This document shows, piece after piece, positions 25,315 through 34,156 of a stretch of 64,000 nucleotides of DNA. The notes beneath the pieces were generated by a model that searched no databases, was not told where the DNA came from, and saw only the letters and a list, made by a program, of their open reading frames with translations. A program made the translations under genes and the position numbers. Origin of the DNA: Moraxella caviae. GTDB lineage: Bacteria; Pseudomonadota; Gammaproteobacteria; Pseudomonadales; Moraxellaceae. Numbering within the stretch: position 1 is the stretch's first letter; every line of letters begins with the position of its first letter. The stretch is from positions 62,001 through 126,000 of the forward strand of contig NZ_MUXU01000039.1 of NCBI RefSeq assembly GCF_002014985.1, read 5' to 3'.

Positions 25315-27564
25315 ATGCTTTTACGCCTTGCCCTGCCGACACCGCTGTATCGCAGCTTTGACTATCTGTGTCCGAGCGAGTGCTTGGTACATGGCAAACT
25401 GCCTGCGGTCGGCAGCCGTGCGCTGGCACCATTTGGCAAAAAGCAGCTTGTCGGCATCATCATCGCTCACATCAATGCCACAGACAGCGATGTGCCTGCC
25501 AGCAAACTGCGCCCCATCATTGATGTGCTTGATGATACGCCCATTTTATCAGCGCAAATGCTTGACTTTGCTGGGTGGCTTGCCAGATATTATCATTATC
25601 CGCTGGGCGATACGCTTTCGGTGATGCTGCCTGCGCTGATTAGCCAAGGCAAGCCGATTCACACCCCAAAAACGCTCTGGCAACGCACCAGCACGCCTGC
25701 CGATGGCATTGCCAAATCCGCCAAAAAGCAGCTTGCTTGTCTTGAGCTGTTTTGCGCCCTGCCAGATGGCGTGAGCGACACCGATTTACGCTTGGCAAAC
25801 ATCAGTAGCCAAACGCTCAAAGCCTTACAAGACAAAGGCTTAATCCAAAAAAACACCCTAAAAACCACGCCAAATGCGCCGCCTACTGCCCAAGTCATTG
25901 GCGAAGTGCTGCCGCCCAATGATGAGCAGCGCAGTGCCATTGACACCATCACCCAAGCGATAGACGCTGGCAATTATCAAGGCATTTTACTGCACGGCAT
26001 CACAGGCTCTGGCAAGACCGAAGTGTACTTGCAAGCAATGGCGCACGCCCTAGCCGCTGGCAAGCAGGTGCTGATTTTGGTGCCAGAAATTGGGCTGACA
26101 CCGCAGACCAAATCTCGCTTTGGCTCTCGCTTTGCCGCCAATATTTGCGTGCTGCATTCAGGGCTAAACGACAGCGAACGGCTGGCTGGCTGGGCGGATT
26201 GCCTACTTGGGCAAGCGCAAATCATCATCGGTACTCGCTCAAGCGTGCTGTATCCGTTTGCCAATCTTGGGCTGATTATCATTGACGAAGCGCATGACGG
26301 CTCTTATAAGCAGCAAGACCATCTGCGCTATCACGCCTGCGATGTGGCACTGTGGCGTGGGCTGACGGAGCGCATTCCTGTGGTGCTGGGGACTGCCACG
26401 CCCAGCCTTGAGCAGTTAAAACTTGCCCAAAACGGCAAACTACACCAATGCAAACTGACCAAACGTGCTGGCGCTGCCACGCTTGCGCAAATGCAGCTGA
26501 TTGACATTCGCCAAAGCACCAGAGCCGTCATGCACCAAGATGGGCAAGCGCACGACACCACGCTTGGCGATGACACCGTACGGCAAATGCGTGAATGCCT
26601 AGCGCGTGGTGAGCAGGTGCTGGTGTTCATCAATCGCCGTGGCTATGCGCCAATTTTACTGTGCGATGCGTGTGGCTGGCAGGCAGACTGCCCAAATTGC
26701 GATGCGCATTTGACGCTGCACAAGGGACATTATACTTATCTAAAATGCCATCACTGCGGACATCAGACCGCACCGCCGCACGCCTGCCCAGAGTGTAACA
26801 GCGCCAATCTCATCAATCTAGGACTTGGCACAAGCAAACTTGCTGAACATCTGCACGCCCTTTTTGCCAATCCACAAATCAGCCCCATAAGCTATCCCAT
26901 CGTGCAGATTGACAGAGACACCATGCGTAAAAAAGGCGCATGGGAGCGCACTTATGCGCAGATTTTGACGGGCGCGCCCATGATTTTGGTCGGTACGCAG
27001 ATGATTGCCAAAGGGCATCATTTTCCGAATGTAACGCTCGTGGTTATTAGTGATGCGGACGCAGGGCTGTTGTCGCCTGATTTTCGCTCGCCAGAACACA
27101 CCGCCCAGCGTATCATTCAGGTGGCGGGACGTGCTGGCAGAGCGGACAAGGCAGGACGTGTGCTGATTCAAACTCGCCAGCCAGACAATCCGCTTTTGAC
27201 CACGCTGGTGTGCCAAGGCTATGACGCTTTTGCGCAAAACTTGCTCAAAGAACGCCAAATGCTTGGCTTGCCGCCTTTTGCCCATGCGGCGCTGATTCGT
27301 GCCGAAAGCCACGACGTCGCCAAAGCACGCACCGCCATCGCTGAAATCGGCAAAAACCTACCAAAAACGCACGACATCGCCACCATCAGCACAGACGCAC
27401 CGATGGCAAAAAAAGGCGGACGCTATCATGTGCAGTTTTTATTACTCGCCAAAAACCGCAAATCTTTGCACGCTTTGCTGGACGCACATTGGCTGCGTTT
27501 GATTGACTTGCCAAGCGTCAAGGCGGTGAAAATTTCGCTGGACATTGACCCGCTCGGCTGGTGA
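25315..27564 (+). CDS. priA: Primosomal helicase PriA
   Basis: PriA recognises stalled or collapsed replication forks and reloads the replisome away from oriC. The 749-residue protein has an N-terminal 3'-end-binding domain, then a superfamily 2 helicase with Walker A GITGSGKTE (about 227-235) and DEAH (324-327). A paired zinc-binding region follows (CDACGWQADCPNCDAHLTLH...CHHCG...CPEC) with eight Cys, then helicase motifs V-VI (GTQMIAKGHHFPNV, QVAGRAGRADK). Length is normal. The ATG at 25315 lacks a good ribosome site but begins the conserved LRLALPTPLYRSFDYL. Confidence 0.96.
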   Translation: MLLRLALPTPLYRSFDYLCPSECLVHGKLPAVGSRALAPFGKKQLVGIIIAHINATDSDVPASKLRPIIDVLDDTPILSAQMLDFAGWLARYYHYPLGDTLSVMLPALISQGKPIHTPKTLWQRTSTPADGIAKSAKKQLACLELFCALPDGVSDTDLRLANISSQTLKALQDKGLIQKNTLKTTPNAPPTAQVIGEVLPPNDEQRSAIDTITQAIDAGNYQGILLHGITGSGKTEVYLQAMAHALAAGKQVLILVPEIGLTPQTKSRFGSRFAANICVLHSGLNDSERLAGWADCLLGQAQIIIGTRSSVLYPFANLGLIIIDEAHDGSYKQQDHLRYHACDVALWRGLTERIPVVLGTATPSLEQLKLAQNGKLHQCKLTKRAGAATLAQMQLIDIRQSTRAVMHQDGQAHDTTLGDDTVRQMRECLARGEQVLVFINRRGYAPILLCDACGWQADCPNCDAHLTLHKGHYTYLKCHHCGHQTAPPHACPECNSANLINLGLGTSKLAEHLHALFANPQISPISYPIVQIDRDTMRKKGAWERTYAQILTGAPMILVGTQMIAKGHHFPNVTLVVISDADAGLLSPDFRSPEHTAQRIIQVAGRAGRADKAGRVLIQTRQPDNPLLTTLVCQGYDAFAQNLLKERQMLGLPPFAHAALIRAESHDVAKARTAIAEIGKNLPKTHDIATISTDAPMAKKGGRYHVQFLLLAKNRKSLHALLDAHWLRLIDLPSVKAVKISLDIDPLGW

Positions 27565-27637
27565 TTTTTTGGTTGATGGTTTTTGGCTAATGATTTTCGG
27601 CTGATAATTTGCGCCACACTTGATGATTTGCGTACCT

Positions 27638-28588
27638 TTACAGCCAAAATCCTAAAAACGCAAGCACCAACAAATGCGCAGGATAAAAAATATAAAACAC
27701 ATAGCGATGATGAAGGATTTGGTGCAAACTTGCACCCATCGTGAAGCGTTTGGCTGGGCGAAATTGATGGCTTGCTGGTGAAGTTGGATTTGCTTGCAAG
27801 GTTTGATTGGCTGGGAAATTTTGGCGGTTTTCTTGCGAAGTTTGATTGGCTGGGAAATTTTGGCGGCTTTTTGGTGAAATTTGCGCATGACGGCGGTGTT
27901 TTTGACCGTCAAACGCATAAATCAGCGGCACAACCAGCAGCACGCCAAAGTGCATAAATCCCACGCCTGCCGTACGCACAAAGCCATAAGTCAGCACATA
28001 AAAAATGGGCGCACCCAGCACGAAAGCCGCCAGCATTTTGCGCTTGTTCGCCTGCGTTTTGCCATAAAAATAATCAAACACCAATGCTTGTGCCACCAAT
28101 GCCGCACCATAATCGGCAAATTGCGCCGCCCACGCCAAAATCCCCACGCCAAGCGCACGCAGCCACCACGCCAAAGCGTCATGGCGCACATACAGCGCGC
28201 ACAGCGCAAAAAACAGCGTGAATAGCACATTACCCTGCCCGCTTAGCACATCTTGCCAAATCAGCGCACTCACCACCGACCAATCATCTCTCGGATAGCC
28301 GCCTTGCACCGCCGACACGCTCGCCCCATACAGCGCATAAGGCAGCTGCGAAATCACGGCAAACGCCAGCAAACGAAACGCATACGCCCCAAAATTTGCC
28401 GTGTGGCGAAACCCCACCACCAAAAAATACACCATCAAAGGCGCAACCAGCCGCCCAATAAAATGCAGCCATTCTGACAAAAGCGTCTGCACATCAAGCC
28501 ACAGCCACGCCACATGATCCAGCGTCATCGCCAGCATAGCGATCCATTTTAGCTCAAAGGCGCTTAGGTGAAATTTGGGCGTTTTCAT
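27638..28588 (-). CDS. TraX-family integral membrane protein with internal repeat
   Basis: This is an inner-membrane protein with about eight hydrophobic segments and the TraX pattern LKWIAMLAMTLDHVAW at the start. TraX of the F plasmid N-acetylates pilin; chromosomal relatives are probably acetyl- or acyl-transferases of unknown substrate. The 316-residue protein has an extra soluble loop at about residues 233-280 built of a 13-residue repeat (NFPANQTSQENRQ, NFPANQTLQANPT), encoded by a 39-bp tandem repeat. After the loop a last membrane segment (YVFYIFYPAHLLVLAFLGF) follows. Family assignment is good; function is unknown. Confidence 0.75.
   Translation of the reverse strand: MKTPKFHLSAFELKWIAMLAMTLDHVAWLWLDVQTLLSEWLHFIGRLVAPLMVYFLVVGFRHTANFGAYAFRLLAFAVISQLPYALYGASVSAVQGGYPRDDWSVVSALIWQDVLSGQGNVLFTLFFALCALYVRHDALAWWLRALGVGILAWAAQFADYGAALVAQALVFDYFYGKTQANKRKMLAAFVLGAPIFYVLTYGFVRTAGVGFMHFGVLLVVPLIYAFDGQKHRRHAQISPKSRQNFPANQTSQENRQNFPANQTLQANPTSPASHQFRPAKRFTMGASLHQILHHRYVFYIFYPAHLLVLAFLGFWL
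27793..27870. repeat. 39-bp tandem repeat inside the TraX-family gene
   Basis: Two units (27793-27831 and 27832-27870) share nearly all bases, including GTTTGATTGGCTGGGAAATT. Partial copies flank them on both sides. The period is a multiple of three, so copy-number change keeps the frame. Confidence 0.85.
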
Positions 28589-28699
28589 AAATAATGGGTT
28601 GGTGTGGGTTTTGATTGTGTGATGATAATTACTAAGTCCATTTGGCGGCAGCGCAATCTGATGTTTTCAATTTAAATAATTGAATTTATTAGTTTTTTA

Positions 28700-29644
28700 C
28701 TACCCAATACACCTTCTCGGCGTTTGTTTTTTATTCAGCGATGTTTGGCAACGCCACACCACTTGCCCATCGTCCAGCACCGCGCGGTACAGCGTCAGAT
28801 TTTCACCATTTAGATAGCGCACAGGATAATGCGCCTTTTTTACCGTGGCGATGATGGCGCAATCGGTGCGCACGCCCGCCACTTGCCCCACCACCTGCAT
28901 GGACACCGCCTGATCACGGCTACTGATGGGCATTCCTACAGGGCATTTGCCTTGTTGTTCGTAAATATATGACACACGTTTTTGGGCGGCATTGGCGGCT
29001 TGATAACTCTCAAAAATCACCGCCTGCTCTTTTTGCGTGGCGATGATTGGCACAAATTGCAGCACGATGGTCGCCAAAATCAGCCCAAACATCGCAAACG
29101 CACAGCCCAGCCCCACCAGCGACACACCCCCTTCACGGCGCAAATGCGCACGCTGCTCATCTGGCGCATTCGGGTACAGCTCCAGCACATCAGCAATCTC
29201 ACGCCTTGCCATGCGATAATAATACGCATCCGCCCAGCGCGCCACCATGCTCGCCCAAAACAGCCACACCGTACCACCAACCAGCACACGCACCGTAAAA
29301 TGCCACGCTTCAGGGAAAAAGCCGATGAATAAAAACTCAAACGCCGCCAAAATGATGGCGATATTCACCTTGATAAACGACCAACCCGCCACGCAATACA
29401 CCACACAGTCTAGATAACGCTTGCGGTACAAAAGCCAGCCAAAAGTGCTAAAAAATGCCGCCCAATTCCAGCGCGCGTGCAGCCTGCCCACACGGTCAAA
29501 TTCGGCAAACTGTCGCAAATAATACGCCTGCGAGCGTGTGCCGATGAACCAGCGGTCAAGCTCAGTGCGCCTTGTGGCAGACAGCTTGGCTTGATAAAAC
29601 GGCGGTGGTGTGGTCTGCTCTAAAAACGGCAATTTTAAAAACAT
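28700..29644 (-). CDS. DUF2628 membrane protein with pilin-like C-terminal domain
   Basis: The 314-residue protein has an N-terminal DUF2628-like part with aromatic-rich hydrophobic segments (FFSTFGWLLYRKRYLDCVVY at about 83-102). Two further membrane spans lie at about 115-150 and 175-200. The last 100 residues are extracytoplasmic by inference. They contain four Cys, including a C-terminal CQTSLNKKQTPRRC loop similar to pilin disulphide loops. DUF2628 proteins of Moraxellaceae often carry such tails, but the function is unknown. It is monocistronic; the upstream spacer is long. Confidence 0.6.
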   Translation of the reverse strand: MFLKLPFLEQTTPPPFYQAKLSATRRTELDRWFIGTRSQAYYLRQFAEFDRVGRLHARWNWAAFFSTFGWLLYRKRYLDCVVYCVAGWSFIKVNIAIILAAFEFLFIGFFPEAWHFTVRVLVGGTVWLFWASMVARWADAYYYRMARREIADVLELYPNAPDEQRAHLRREGGVSLVGLGCAFAMFGLILATIVLQFVPIIATQKEQAVIFESYQAANAAQKRVSYIYEQQGKCPVGMPISSRDQAVSMQVVGQVAGVRTDCAIIATVKKAHYPVRYLNGENLTLYRAVLDDGQVVWRCQTSLNKKQTPRRCIG

Positions 29645-30006
29645 AATTCAACTTTTTTAAGATAGGCGGATATAAGGCAAGCGGATTAAGACAAGCGGAC
29701 TTTCAATGGCATGGCAAGCCTAAATCAAGCAAGCAAACGCACAGCAAACGAAAATTTATTTGCGCCTTTTTCCGCCCTATTTTATAATGGTGAATTTGGC
29801 TTGATGTCAAGCGTTTGGCGTTTTTACGTTTTACATTGACATTACAAACCCAAATTTTTTACGAATTTTTAAGCGGTTTTTAATTTTAAACGACTTTAAA
29901 TCGCTTTACATAAACCGCTTTACGCAATTTTTATCACTCTTTTAAAAAGCCAAATTATACCGCCCAAACGGGCAAGGTTTCAACCACCAAGGATAGCCAA
30001 GCCAAC
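29645..30006. other. Divergent spacer before trmB
   Basis: This 362-base AT-rich spacer separates the DUF2628 gene and trmB. It contains several GCTTTAC/AAGCG words and runs of T but no gene, clear hairpin or strong promoter that I can support. Confidence 0.5.
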
Positions 30007-30879
30007 ATGAACACCGCTTCCACCACTTTTGCAAACCCACAAAACGGTACACAAAACGACACGCCAAACGCACCGCTTGCGCCCATCGGTGGCGACCGCC
30101 AAACCCCTGATGTCAGCCGCGCCGCCATCAAAGACGACATTGACAAGCTGAGTAAAACGCCAGAGCAATTTCGCCAAATCCAGACCTTCATGAAGCGGCG
30201 CACGCACATGAACGCTAATTCAGAGCTGGCGCTCACGTCCAGCGAATTTGCCGCCTACATCATCAATCACGGCGGCGAGCTTGGCAAGCTGGGCGATGTC
30301 AGCCAAATCCGTGATTTGCGCCAATGCTTTGCCGATACGCCAAACGGCAGCAGCGCACCGCTCACGCTGGAGATTGGTTTTGGCATGGGCGACAGCCTGC
30401 TTGAGATGGCGCAAAACGCCCCCGAGCGCAATTTTGTCGGCATTGAAGTGCATGAGCCAGGCATTGGGCGCGCGGCATTTTTGGCGCACGAGCTTGGCTT
30501 AACCAACCTAAAATTCATCAATGGCGATGCCATCGCCCTACTGGAAAATCTGCCAGCCAACCACTTAGACACCGTGCAGCTGTACTTTCCAGACCCTTGG
30601 CAAAAAAAACGCCATTATAAGCGCCGCTTTGTTACGCCTGAGCGTATGGCGCTGGTTGCCGAGCGGCTTGCCGTGGGCGGAATTTTCCACGCCGCCACCG
30701 ACTGGGAGCATTATGCGCTGTGGATGCTGGACGTTTTGGATCATATGCCGCAGTTTGAAAACGTCAGCGGTCAAGGTAATTTCACGCCACGCCCAGATTT
30801 TCGCCCACAGACGAAATTTGAAAAACGCGGCATGGATTATGGGCGCAGCTCTTGGGACGTGATGTATCGTAAAGTTTGA
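30007..30879 (+). CDS. trmB: tRNA (guanine-N7-)-methyltransferase TrmB
   Basis: TrmB methylates G46 in the variable loop of many tRNAs using SAM. The 290-residue protein has the SAM loop [10 protein letters not shown] at about 121-130 and the substrate motif [13 protein letters not shown] at about 196-208. A terminal TKFEKRG element for tRNA and SAM binding is also present. The first 60 residues are Asn/Thr/Pro-rich and longer than in E. coli; the true start may be further in, for example near [10 protein letters not shown] (about 60). Identification is secure, but the start is uncertain. Confidence 0.92.
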   Translation: MNTASTTFANPQNGTQNDTPNAPLAPIGGDRQTPDVSRAAIKDDIDKLSKTPEQFRQIQTFMKRRTHMNANSELALTSSEFAAYIINHGGELGKLGDVSQIRDLRQCFADTPNGSSAPLTLEIGFGMGDSLLEMAQNAPERNFVGIEVHEPGIGRAAFLAHELGLTNLKFINGDAIALLENLPANHLDTVQLYFPDPWQKKRHYKRRFVTPERMALVAERLAVGGIFHAATDWEHYALWMLDVLDHMPQFENVSGQGNFTPRPDFRPQTKFEKRGMDYGRSSWDVMYRKV

Positions 30880-30959
30880 GCGATTCGCGCCGTTGGCAAT
30901 CACGCTTGACCTTGCCCACTTTTAAATCCGCACTTTTTAAAGTTATCCACTTTTAAAAT

Positions 30960-31019
30960 CATCACCGTGCTGCAATCATTAAAACAGCTGTCAAAACAGC
31001 CATCAGTACGGTGATTTTT
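30960..31019 (+). terminator. Probable trmB terminator
   Basis: The arms ATCACCGTGCTG and CAGTACGGTGAT (ends 31016) enclose a roughly 30-base loop and are followed by TTTTT. It lies about 80 bases past the trmB stop. Confidence 0.6.
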
Positions 31020-31255
31020 ACAACCTGCCAAAACACAAATCATCTTACCAAAGCCCATCACGCCACCAGCCAAAATGGTGGAACATCTTAGAGTAATCAT
31101 CAAAAAATCTTTGCCAAACTCTGCGTGAAACACGCCATTTTTATGGCAACACGTCCACCTGCCAAGCGATTTTTATTCATCAAATCCTGGTATTCATCAT
31201 TTTTACTTGCACGCTTTTATCTTGGCAAAGACTTGTGGTTATTAGGCTTGCTCGC

Positions 31256-31290
31256 TTATCCACAAAATCTGTGGATAACTTTGTGGAAAT
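31256..31290. promoter_or_regulatory. DnaA-box-like inverted pair
   Basis: TTATCCACA (31256-31264) and TGTGGATAA (31270-31278) are two perfect 9-mer DnaA boxes facing each other across five bases. A weaker TGTGGAAAT follows at 31282. Other sites of the cluster are TTATCCACT at 30943-30951 and TGTGGATAA at 31505-31513. Confidence 0.55.
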
Positions 31291-31649
31291 GGTGGAAATC
31301 ATCGCTTGCAATCCTTGATAAACTAAGGCGTACACAAGGTTTTTGTGCGGTTATCAGTTTTACACAATGATAAAATTTATCCTTATAAATCAATAAGTTA
31401 TTATTTTTCATCAAAAACAATCCGCACCGACATTTTCATCAATTTTTACGCATGATTTTTATTAAAATGTTCCACAAAATCCACCAAATTTCATTCATAA
31501 AATCTGTGGATAACTTTGTATGTTTCACGAAAATTTTTGGTGTTTTTATGATGTTTGCTTGCCATAATGCGCCAGCGAATTTGACAAAAATTTTAAAAAC
31601 CCAAGCGCAAAACACCGCCAAAACAAACCCACAAAACTTATAAAAATCA

Positions 31650-31658
31650 TGCTATAAT
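31650..31658 (+). promoter_or_regulatory. Extended -10 promoter element of recA
   Basis: TGCTATAAT, with the hexamer at 31653-31658, lies 34 bases before the recA GTG. No LexA-type (CTGT-N8-ACAG) or UmuDAb-like operator overlaps it. Confidence 0.6.
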
Positions 31659-31692
31659 GGGAGAAATTAACCAACTTTTTTAAGGACACATC

Positions 31693-32763
31693 GTGGACGA
31701 AAACAAAGAAAAAGCGCTCAAAGCCGCACTTGCGCAGATTGAAAAGCAGTTCGGCAAAAATACCATCATGCACCTAGGCGATGAATCCGCCAAGATTGAC
31801 GTGGACGTGATTTCTACAGGCTCATTAGGCTTGGACATCGCGCTTGGCATTGGCGGCTTACCAAAGGGACGCATCATTGAGATTTTCGGCCCTGAAAGCT
31901 CTGGTAAAACCACGCTGACTTTGCAGGCGATTGCCGAATGCCAAAAACAAGGCGGCACTTGCGCCTTTATTGACGCAGAACACGCACTTGACCCAATCTA
32001 CGCGCGCAAATTGGGCGTGGACATTGACAAGCTGATGGTATCACAGCCTGACAATGGCGAGCAGGCGCTTGAAATCGTGGATATGCTGGTGCGCTCTGGT
32101 GCGGTGGACATGATTGTCGTGGACTCGGTGGCGGCATTGACACCAAAAGCTGAAATTGAAGGCGAAATGGGCGACAGCCACATGGGCTTGCAGGCACGCC
32201 TGATGAGCCAAGCACTGCGTAAAATTACAGGTAATGCCAAGCGTTCAAACTGTATGGTTGTGTTCATCAACCAAATCCGCATGAAAATTGGCGTGATGTT
32301 TGGCAGCCCAGAAACCACCACAGGCGGTAACGCATTGAAATTCTACGCTTCTGTGCGCCTTGACATTCGCCGCATTGGCTCGGTCAAAGATGGCGAAGAA
32401 ATCCTTGGCTCAGAAACGCGCGTGAAAGTCATCAAAAACAAAATGGCGCCACCATTCCGCCAAACCGAATTCCAAATCATGTATGGCGAAGGCATCAACC
32501 GCTTAGGCGAAATCATTGACCTTGGCGTGGACATCGGTGCCATCGGCAAATCTGGCGCATGGTACAGCTATGGCGAAGGCAAAATCGGTCAGGGCAAGGC
32601 AAACACGGTCAAATACCTAAAAGAACACCCTGAAATCGCCGAAGAAGTGGAACAAACCATTCGTGCGCAAAAACTACAAACATCTGCCGCTGCGCCTGCT
32701 GAAGCCAGCGCCCAAGAGCAAGCCGAAGCTGAACTTGGCGAAAACGATGCAGATTTGTTCTAA
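31693..32763 (+). CDS. recA: Recombinase RecA
   Basis: RecA forms ATP-dependent filaments on single-stranded DNA for homologous recombination and DNA repair. The 356-residue protein has Walker [10 protein letters not shown] (about 66-74), the TIMHLGD N-terminal region and [28 protein letters not shown] with loop L2. A C-terminal Ala/Glu-rich acidic tail ends LGENDADLF. Translation starts at a GTG (31693) with AAGGA upstream, and the encoded start [13 protein letters not shown] fits RecA. It is followed 42 bases later by recX. Confidence 0.98.
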   Translation: MDENKEKALKAALAQIEKQFGKNTIMHLGDESAKIDVDVISTGSLGLDIALGIGGLPKGRIIEIFGPESSGKTTLTLQAIAECQKQGGTCAFIDAEHALDPIYARKLGVDIDKLMVSQPDNGEQALEIVDMLVRSGAVDMIVVDSVAALTPKAEIEGEMGDSHMGLQARLMSQALRKITGNAKRSNCMVVFINQIRMKIGVMFGSPETTTGGNALKFYASVRLDIRRIGSVKDGEEILGSETRVKVIKNKMAPPFRQTEFQIMYGEGINRLGEIIDLGVDIGAIGKSGAWYSYGEGKIGQGKANTVKYLKEHPEIAEEVEQTIRAQKLQTSAAAPAEASAQEQAEAELGENDADLF

Positions 32764-32805
32764 TCTGCCGTGATCGCTGAATGTTAAACTTGTGGGTTTG
32801 GGCTG

Positions 32806-33879
32806 GTGAGTGAAATCTTAACGCTTGATGAAATCTTGGCGCAAATGGGCGAATCTACGTCCAGCGCCAAGCCATCTAGCAATCACACGCCAGCCCCAGC
32901 CGACACTTCAAAGCGCCACTCACTACAGCACGGCTCATCAAAACAAAACTCATCAAAGCGCAGTTCAAGTCATACTTGGCAAGCCGCCAAACCTTCTGAT
33001 TTAAACGCAAATAGCACCAGCGCAAACTCATCATCTGCGCAAAAAACTGCCTTTTTAAAACCTGCGCCAAAACCCACGTCAAAACCAACCGCTCGTACAA
33101 ACCGCCAAGTCATTGACGGTAAAAATTCGTACGCTCAAGATACTGACACTTGGCATTTGGACGCTGAAAACGCTGAAAATATTGCAAATCCAACCGCTCA
33201 AAACAAACCCAAAAAGCGCAAACACCGCCCACAAAGCACGCCAGATTTGCAGGCTTTAAGCAGTGTGAGCAATGACGCTTTGGCGGCTGCGCTGTCTGCC
33301 ACGCCCATAGAAGCGATTTACCAAAACGATAAAGCTCAAAATCGGCTGCGCTGGCTGGCGTTTTATTATCTTTCCAATCGTGAACTTTCCGTCAAGCAGC
33401 TGCGCCAAAAACTGCTGGACAAAGACCAAGACCCACACATGGTGGAAGCACTGCTCGTGGAATTTGCCGAAAAAGGCTATCAAAGCGATGAACGCTGCGC
33501 CCACACGCTGATTCGAGAAAGCGTGCGCCGTGGGCGTGGCAAGCGGCACATCGCCCATGCGCTCAAGCAAGCAGGACTTGCCCTGCCGCACTCTTTGGAC
33601 GAGCTGATTGCCGCAGCGGACGTGGAATTGGTGCTGGATAATCCGCACTCACCCACAGCAAATGGCACTTCAGGCAATGCTTCTACAGATGAGCCACCTG
33701 TGAATTGGCTAAAACTTGCCATTGAAGCACGCTGCAAAAAATACGGCAATCATCTGCCGCGCGACCAAAAAGAAAAAGCCAAGCAACTGCGGTTTTTGCA
33801 GTATCGTGGCTTTGATATGGGCGTGTGTTTTGATGCGCTCAAATACACGCTTGACACCATCGATGAGATTGATTTTTAA
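32806..33879 (+). CDS. recX: RecX regulator with long low-complexity N-terminal extension
   Basis: RecX binds RecA filaments and limits their activity. The RecX helical repeats occupy about residues 175-357 (NRLRWLAFYYLSNRELSVKQLRQKL, FAEKGYQSDERCAHTLIRESVRRGRGKRHIAHAL, and a C-terminal WLKLAIEARCKKYG block). A typical RecX has about 150-260 residues in total. Here some 170 residues precede the domain, rich in Ser, Thr, Lys, Asn and Pro, with a short acidic N-terminal helix (SEILTLDEILAQMGE). A GTG at 32806 is the likely start. A Ser/Asn/Pro insert at about 282-300 interrupts the last repeats. Placement directly after recA is standard. Confidence 0.9.
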   Translation: MSEILTLDEILAQMGESTSSAKPSSNHTPAPADTSKRHSLQHGSSKQNSSKRSSSHTWQAAKPSDLNANSTSANSSSAQKTAFLKPAPKPTSKPTARTNRQVIDGKNSYAQDTDTWHLDAENAENIANPTAQNKPKKRKHRPQSTPDLQALSSVSNDALAAALSATPIEAIYQNDKAQNRLRWLAFYYLSNRELSVKQLRQKLLDKDQDPHMVEALLVEFAEKGYQSDERCAHTLIRESVRRGRGKRHIAHALKQAGLALPHSLDELIAAADVELVLDNPHSPTANGTSGNASTDEPPVNWLKLAIEARCKKYGNHLPRDQKEKAKQLRFLQYRGFDMGVCFDALKYTLDTIDEIDF

Positions 33880-34156
33880 AAATTCGTGGTTGTTTAAAAA
33901 GCACGCCCAGCTGGAAGGCTGATTGAAAAGCTGGCTAAAAAACCATTATGGCTTAATAAGCTCACCACGAACGATTTTTTGGATTTGATTTTTGGATTTT
34001 AGATTTGGCACGCCTTTTAAAACCGCTAAATTTTAGGCGATTTTAATTTTTCCGCCCAAGCAATTCAGCCAAAAACACATCAAATCACAAGCAAAAACCC
34101 CAAAACACGCACGCTTTGGGGTTTGTCATGACTGGCTAGAAATCGTTGTAAATAAA
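33880..34156. other. Spacer between recX and plsC with a decayed repeat
   Basis: This 277-base gap contains a decayed copy of the AGGCTCACCACGAACGG repeat (33952-33977, reading AAGCTCACCACGAACGATTTT) and the plsC terminator at its right end. No gene is visible. Confidence 0.6.
34094..34126 (-). terminator. Terminator of plsC
   Basis: The arms AAACCCCAAA (34095-34104) and TTTGGGGTTT (34115-34124) lie 30 bases beyond the plsC stop, with T-rich sequence next when read on the minus strand. Confidence 0.85.

Larger units (their letters stand above)
30880..31692. other. Long noncoding AT-rich region between trmB and recA
   Basis: This 813-base region has no supported gene. It contains a probable trmB terminator, four TTATCCAC-type DnaA-box-like sites, a 20-base direct repeat around two of them, a highly A/T-rich core at about 31360-31480 and the recA promoter. 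Two 9-base words matching half of the parS palindrome also occur (CGTGAAACA at 31124-31132, TGTTTCACG at 31521-31529). Confidence 0.65.

Noticed and set aside
27881..28225. 114-codon plus-strand frame opposite the TraX-family gene
   Set aside because: His/Arg/Gln-rich antisense shadow of a membrane protein gene.
31560..31692. LexA or UmuDAb operator before recA
   Set aside because: I looked for CTGT-N8-ACAG and for the TTGAAA..TTTCAA palindrome and saw neither.
30940..31692. Calling the DnaA-box cluster oriC
   Set aside because: No strand switch of genes, no dnaA, dnaN, gidA or rpmH neighbour, and GC skew cannot be computed here; kept only as a finding.
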